From positions 95,546 through 159,545 of the forward strand of contig CAYXBQ010000003.1 in NCBI GenBank assembly GCA_964463375.1: a stretch of 64,000 bases of DNA, written 5' to 3'. This document shows positions 61,121 to 64,000 of this stretch, piece by piece (position 1 is the first letter of the stretch; every line of letters begins with the position of its first letter). The position numbers and the translations under genes are program-made. The notes beneath the pieces were generated by a model. The model saw only the letters and a list, made by a program, of their open reading frames with translations, did not search any database and was not told the origin of the DNA. The DNA comes from UMGS1696 sp964463375 (GTDB lineage: Bacteria; Bacillota; Clostridia; Oscillospirales; CAG-272).

Positions 61121-61480
61121 AGGATATAGCAAGGGGTGTGTTCGTCCCTGTCAGCCAGCTACCCCAAAAATGAGCTACAAGACCGATTATAAAATAGAAG
61201 GTTTTTTTGAATATGTTGTTCCGCCATTGGAAGGCTTTTGGTGGCAGGATGATGTCGAGGGTGTAGATTATACAAATAAATCTGCTTTCAACTGGATTTC
61301 TGTTATTCGTTTGCTTGACTTTGTGACTAAAGAAAACTTTGATTTGGCAGAAGAAACAGCAACGAAAAAGAAGAAACTTGATTGTTCATCTGCAGCGTAT
61401 CTCACTATTGATGAAGGCTTATGAGTTCAAATAATGCACTTAGGTTCTTTTGATAATGAGCCAGCAAGTGTTGCTCTATT
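61121..61480 (+). pseudogene. Truncated and interrupted GyrI-like protein gene
   Basis: In frame with the RepA remnant: KTDYKIEGFFEYVVPPLEGFWW, FNWISVIRLLDFVTKENFD and DCSSAAYLTIDEGL, typical of GyrI-like small-molecule-binding proteins, which usually continue EGLCVQIMHIG. Here a TGA replaces the Cys codon (TTA TGA GTT CAA), and the same frame goes on with VQIMHLGSFDNEPASVALL. The N-terminal ~60 residues of the family are absent. So it lost its start by fusion and its end by a stop. Confidence 0.7.
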
Positions 61481-61510
61481 GGGAACAGATACTATTATTT
61501 CGATAGTGAA

Positions 61511-61876
61511 ATGGCAATTGATTATCAAGAAAACAAAGTTGATTTTATAGAGTTTCTGGGCGGTGTCGATGGCAAACTTAAGCCAAACATCTATGGAGTT
61601 TCTGCATTTGATGCCAATGCCGCTGAATTGGTCGATGTCTTAAAAACAAACAACAATGGAGAAATTTGCGATGACGAAAACGGATATTCCTATCAGTTTT
61701 CAAATATCAGTATTGGTGTTTACAGAGAAGCTCTGCCTGATGAAATTACAGAAATGATTGAAGAAGCCAAAAGCGATGGAAACCCCCTGTCCGATGATGA
61801 GATAGAGTATGAAATGAAAAGAGCCAACTATTGGACAACTATTGGTTGTGGCGCAGTTGGATATTATCAACGATAA
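61511..61876 (+). CDS. Immunity-like protein of unknown family, N-terminally truncated
   Basis: 121 residues from the first ATG. The frame is open a few codons upstream (RYYYFDSE), so the family's N-terminal part has been cut by a junction near 61480. The body (DYQENKVDFIEFLGGVDG, NISIGVYREALPDE, and ATIGCGAVGYY-like ending) resembles small acidic proteins that sit beside polymorphic toxins or in mobile regions; this is from memory. Low GC. Expression uncertain: no ribosome site. Confidence 0.45.
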   Translation: MAIDYQENKVDFIEFLGGVDGKLKPNIYGVSAFDANAAELVDVLKTNNNGEICDDENGYSYQFSNISIGVYREALPDEITEMIEEAKSDGNPLSDDEIEYEMKRANYWTTIGCGAVGYYQR

Positions 61877-62175
61877 ATCTTGACTTTGTCTAACCGCACC
61901 CAACAACTGAATACCGAAAAACAGACCGCCCGCTGGTCGCAATGTGCGAAAAGTTGGCGGCTATCACCACCTGCTCTCTGCAAGTTTGAATATATCGAAG
62001 GTACTGCCTATGGAAATAAAAAATGATTTTGGAGAACCGATTATCCAAGAAGAAGTTGTTTTATCAATTCAGCTGAATGATTTGGATGAATTTATATCAA
62101 GGCTTCTGACTTTGATAAAAGCAATCTTTTCTTTATGCTGTTGACCTCACTGCACCACTATGAGGACAGGAACGA
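61877..62175 (+). other. AT-rich stretch without a recognisable gene
   Basis: ~300 bases with short open frames only (for example MEIKNDFGEPIIQEEVVLSI at 62009). It appears to be more remnant DNA; no family recognised. Confidence 0.4.
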
Positions 62176-62358
62176 TACGAAAACAGCTTTGAGGACACTT
62201 TCCATGGCTTTCGATCCGACAGAAGTTGTCATACAGCTTTGAGAGTGATTCAGAACCGCTTCACCAGATGTAAATGGTTCGTTGAGGGAGATATTAAAGG
62301 CTTCTTCGACAATATCGACCATAATGTCATGATTGGCATTCTTCGCAAGAGAATTAAC
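62176..62358 (+). pseudogene. Group II intron reverse transcriptase remnant
   Basis: In one frame: FHGFRSDRSCHTALRVIQ, then KWFVEGDIKGFFDNIDHNVM and IGILRKRI, matching the front RT blocks of LtrA-type proteins. Everything before YENSF and after RKRI is missing, including the YADD site. No RNA domain V was found nearby. Confidence 0.75.
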
Positions 62359-62387
62359 TTGACAGAAAGCGGACACTATGCTATAAT
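62359..62387 (+). promoter_or_regulatory. Upstream promoter (P1) before the sigma factor gene
   Basis: Perfect consensus TTGACA, 17-base spacer, TATAAT (62382-62387). It begins at the edge of the RT remnant. Confidence 0.75.
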
Positions 62388-62413
62388 AAATTTGGTGTAT
62401 ACAGGTGAAAATC

Positions 62414-62442
62414 ATACGTTTTTCGTCACTGTCATAACGTAT
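62414..62442 (+). promoter_or_regulatory. Hairpin in the sigma gene leader
   Basis: ATACGTT, 15-base loop, AACGTAT; flanked by GTATAC at 62397 and 62439. Confidence 0.5.
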
Positions 62443-62462
62443 ACCTTTAGGCAAAAATGTGC

Positions 62463-62491
62463 TTGCGAAAAAATCGGATATGTGATATAAT
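62463..62491 (+). promoter_or_regulatory. Proximal promoter (P2) of the sigma factor gene
   Basis: TTGCGA, 17-base spacer, TATAAT (62486-62491). Confidence 0.7.
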
Positions 62492-62534
62492 AACATAATA
62501 ATCAAAGATAGTGGCGGAAGAGAGGATAATCGGT

Positions 62535-63113
62535 TTGCTGAGTAGCATGATGATGCTTGCCTTAAATGATGATGACAGAGATTTTGTTACCAAGATCTAT
62601 GAGGAATACGGAGAACAAATGTACAGGATCGCACTTGGCATCTTAAAGAATGAGCAGAATGCCGAAGAAGCCTTGCAGGAGACGATGTATAAAATCATAA
62701 AATACATCGATAAGTTTTCTCTCGACGATACATTTACTGTTCGCAAAAAAATCATGATCGGACTTAGAGCAGCTATCTACAATACATCTTGCAGACAATA
62801 CGCAAACCAGAAAAGAAATCGTGAACGTGAAACAGACTTCTTTTATACTGTCGATGATGGAGAGAAAATGATCGATATGGAAGATACAACGGTAAACGTG
62901 GAAGAACGGATCATTGCAGAGGAAGATTGCCATAGGATCGAAAAAGCACTTCTCGAACTTTCACCCGAATTGCAGGATGCGATAAACCTTGTATATTATT
63001 GTGACTTTTCCTGTGTTGAAGCATCTGAATTTCTGGGTATATCAAGTAGTGCATTGCGAAATCGTTTATATCATGCAAGAAAAAAACTGAAAGAGGCACT
63101 CAGTGATCACTGA
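62535..63113 (+). CDS. ECF-type RNA polymerase sigma factor
   Basis: 192 residues from the chosen TTG. Region 2 (EEYGEQMYRIALGILKNEQNAEEALQET, then the linker) and region 4 (ELSPELQDAINLVYYCDFSC, then EFLGISSSALRNRLYHARKKL) are clear; no sigma 1.1 or 3. Start uncertain: TTG at 62535 lies eight bases after AGAGGA, ATG at 62547 is 20 away, and GTG at 62511 has no ribosome site. Downstream anti-sigma-like gene after 29 bases. Low GC relative to the rest of the window. Confidence 0.85.
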   Translation: MLSSMMMLALNDDDRDFVTKIYEEYGEQMYRIALGILKNEQNAEEALQETMYKIIKYIDKFSLDDTFTVRKKIMIGLRAAIYNTSCRQYANQKRNRERETDFFYTVDDGEKMIDMEDTTVNVEERIIAEEDCHRIEKALLELSPELQDAINLVYYCDFSCVEASEFLGISSSALRNRLYHARKKLKEALSDH

Positions 63114-63142
63114 ATCGTGATAACTGTAAAGGGGGGATTCCC

Positions 63143-63856
63143 ATGAATACGATAAAAAACGATACGTTAGATGCCATGATCGTATTGTCCGCTCATGTCC
63201 TGGCAGAAAAGAACGAGGCAGATTTGATATCGAAGGATACAGCCAATGTAGAGATTCCGCGTTCGGTGGATCGGAAGGTCAGACGCATGATCCGCAAGGA
63301 GCGGCGCAAGATCGAATATGGTGCATGGTATATGTGTGCGAAACGAGTTGCCGTAGCACGTGTTGCTACAGTGTTTTTGGTTGTATGTACGGTTGCTTTT
63401 GCTTCTGCCATAAGTGTGAGTGCGGTGCGAGAGGCTCTGTGGTCTGCTATTGTACAGTTTTATGAAGAGTATATTTCTGTGGGATATGTAGCGGATACGG
63501 AGCCACCAGCGTATATCGAAGTGAAAAAAGAACCTTCTGCTATTCCCGACGATTGGACATGCGAAATTCTGTTGGATTCACAGTCCATGTATTATATCCG
63601 GTATTCGTCAAATGGTGAGGAAATTGTAAGTTTTAAGCAAAAAGTGTTGGATAAAAGCAAAGATTGGATCGATAATTCAAACTCTACTATTGAAATCATT
63701 ACGATTCAGGGGTATGAGGGAAACTTGATAACTTTGCTGGACAAAGGATTAGCATATTTGGTGTGGAGTGATGGATGTTACTCCTATACGATAGAATATG
63801 ATCATGCAAAAATCGATTGTGACTTGGTGATAGCAATTGCGGAGTCGCTGCAATAA
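63143..63856 (+). CDS. Membrane-anchored anti-sigma-like protein (DUF4367-type)
   Basis: 237 residues. Cytoplasmic N-terminal ~70 residues with basic RKVRRMIRKERRK, one membrane helix (about residues 74-94, ATVFLVVCTVAFASAISV), and an outside domain of ~140 residues ending in DUF4367-like strands (IEIITIQGYEGNLITL). This is the usual layout of membrane anti-sigma factors next to ECF sigma genes, here without the zinc-HCC motif. GGGGGG ribosome site. Pairing with the sigma gene supports the role. Confidence 0.75.
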   Translation: MNTIKNDTLDAMIVLSAHVLAEKNEADLISKDTANVEIPRSVDRKVRRMIRKERRKIEYGAWYMCAKRVAVARVATVFLVVCTVAFASAISVSAVREALWSAIVQFYEEYISVGYVADTEPPAYIEVKKEPSAIPDDWTCEILLDSQSMYYIRYSSNGEEIVSFKQKVLDKSKDWIDNSNSTIEIITIQGYEGNLITLLDKGLAYLVWSDGCYSYTIEYDHAKIDCDLVIAIAESLQ

Positions 63857-63862
63857 ACAATA

Positions 63863-63909
63863 ACAAGGGTATGGTTGTGCGGATAGCATGATCATACTCT
63901 TGTTTTTTG
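63863..63909 (+). terminator. Terminator of the sigma/anti-sigma operon
   Basis: ACAAGGGTATG / CATACTCTTGT stem with a T run. Confidence 0.82.
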
Positions 63910-64000
63910 CACAAAAGAATGCAGCTGTATTTATGAAAATCAACAAAACGCAAATTGCAATAGCAAGTTGCAATAGTTATCAAAAACGTAACAAAGCATA

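Noticed and set aside
62009..62144. Short ORF starting MEIKNDFGEP
   Set aside because: Too short, no family recognised, lies in remnant DNA; described only as part of the gene-free stretch.

Overview
The window looks like a chromosome segment of an anaerobic gut Firmicute, most likely in the Oscillospiraceae/Ruminococcaceae. The grounds are: a sodium-pumping biotin decarboxylase cluster of the type seen in anaerobes; an rplU-prp-rpmA block whose L27 carries the cleavable LQFF/AHKKG leader typical of Firmicutes; a sporulation protease (SpoIVB) with intact catalytic motifs; the MEP isoprenoid pathway; and enzymes for plant or mucin glycans. Most of the window is GC-rich, densely coded and vertically arranged housekeeping DNA. 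The last ~3.3 kb (from about 60.74 kb) are clearly AT-richer and hold decayed mobile DNA followed by a sigma/anti-sigma pair. I saw no rRNA, tRNA or CRISPR array and no intact transposase or integrase. All calls come from reading the sequence; no database search was possible.

Layout. 0-1.5 kb: tail of an unknown gene, then a leftward amidohydrolase-GtrA pair. 1.8-6.9 kb: five-gene Na+-pumping decarboxylase cluster (MmdA-type carboxyltransferase, OadG-like subunit, biotin carrier, OadB-like pump, OadA-type carboxyltransferase). 6.9-8.4 kb: an atypical response-regulator-like protein and a radical SAM enzyme. 8.4-10.4 kb: divergent HisRS and a Nudix hydrolase. 10.5-23.9 kb: carbohydrate region with an orphan sugar-binding lipoprotein, a leftward operon (M28 peptidase, GH29 fucosidase, beta-helix lyase-like protein), a divergent GH28-like enzyme, a RelE/Phd-type toxin-antitoxin pair, a GH43-like propeller, and a MATE exporter-GH38 mannosidase pair. 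24.0-27.1 kb: purC, an MFS transporter and a glycerophosphodiesterase. 27.3-33.0 kb: phoH-ybeY-era-recO-mutS2. 33.1-40.9 kb: rhamnose genes (sugar isomerase-like, rhaB, rhaA), two envelope lipoproteins (CapA-like, amidase), an AEC transporter and a SIS sugar-phosphate protein. 41-48.4 kb: P-type cation ATPase, DUF4830-like protein, sn-glycerol-1-phosphate dehydrogenase, an unrecognised protein and a PepD peptidase. 48.6-58.2 kb: ispD-ispF, rpe, mgtE, prs-argS, yebC, lgt-folD. 58.2-60.7 kb: L21 leader, rplU-prp-rpmA and spoIVB. 60.7-62.4 kb: remnants of a RepA/DUF6017 gene, a GyrI-like gene, an immunity-like gene and a group II intron RT. 62.4-63.9 kb: sigma factor and membrane anti-sigma-like protein.

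How the parts fit: fucosidase, GH28-like, lyase-like, mannosidase and rhamnose kinase/isomerase indicate feeding on pectin- or glycoprotein-derived sugars, and the decarboxylase cluster would link carboxyl-group exchange to a Na+ gradient during propionate- or pyruvate-type fermentation. Promoters are unusually readable: most are TTGNNN-N16/17/18-TATAAT, often with an extended -10 (TGG). The most unusual item is a near-perfect 21-bp tandem array inside spoIVB that adds FIEDNTE heptads to its PDZ domain.
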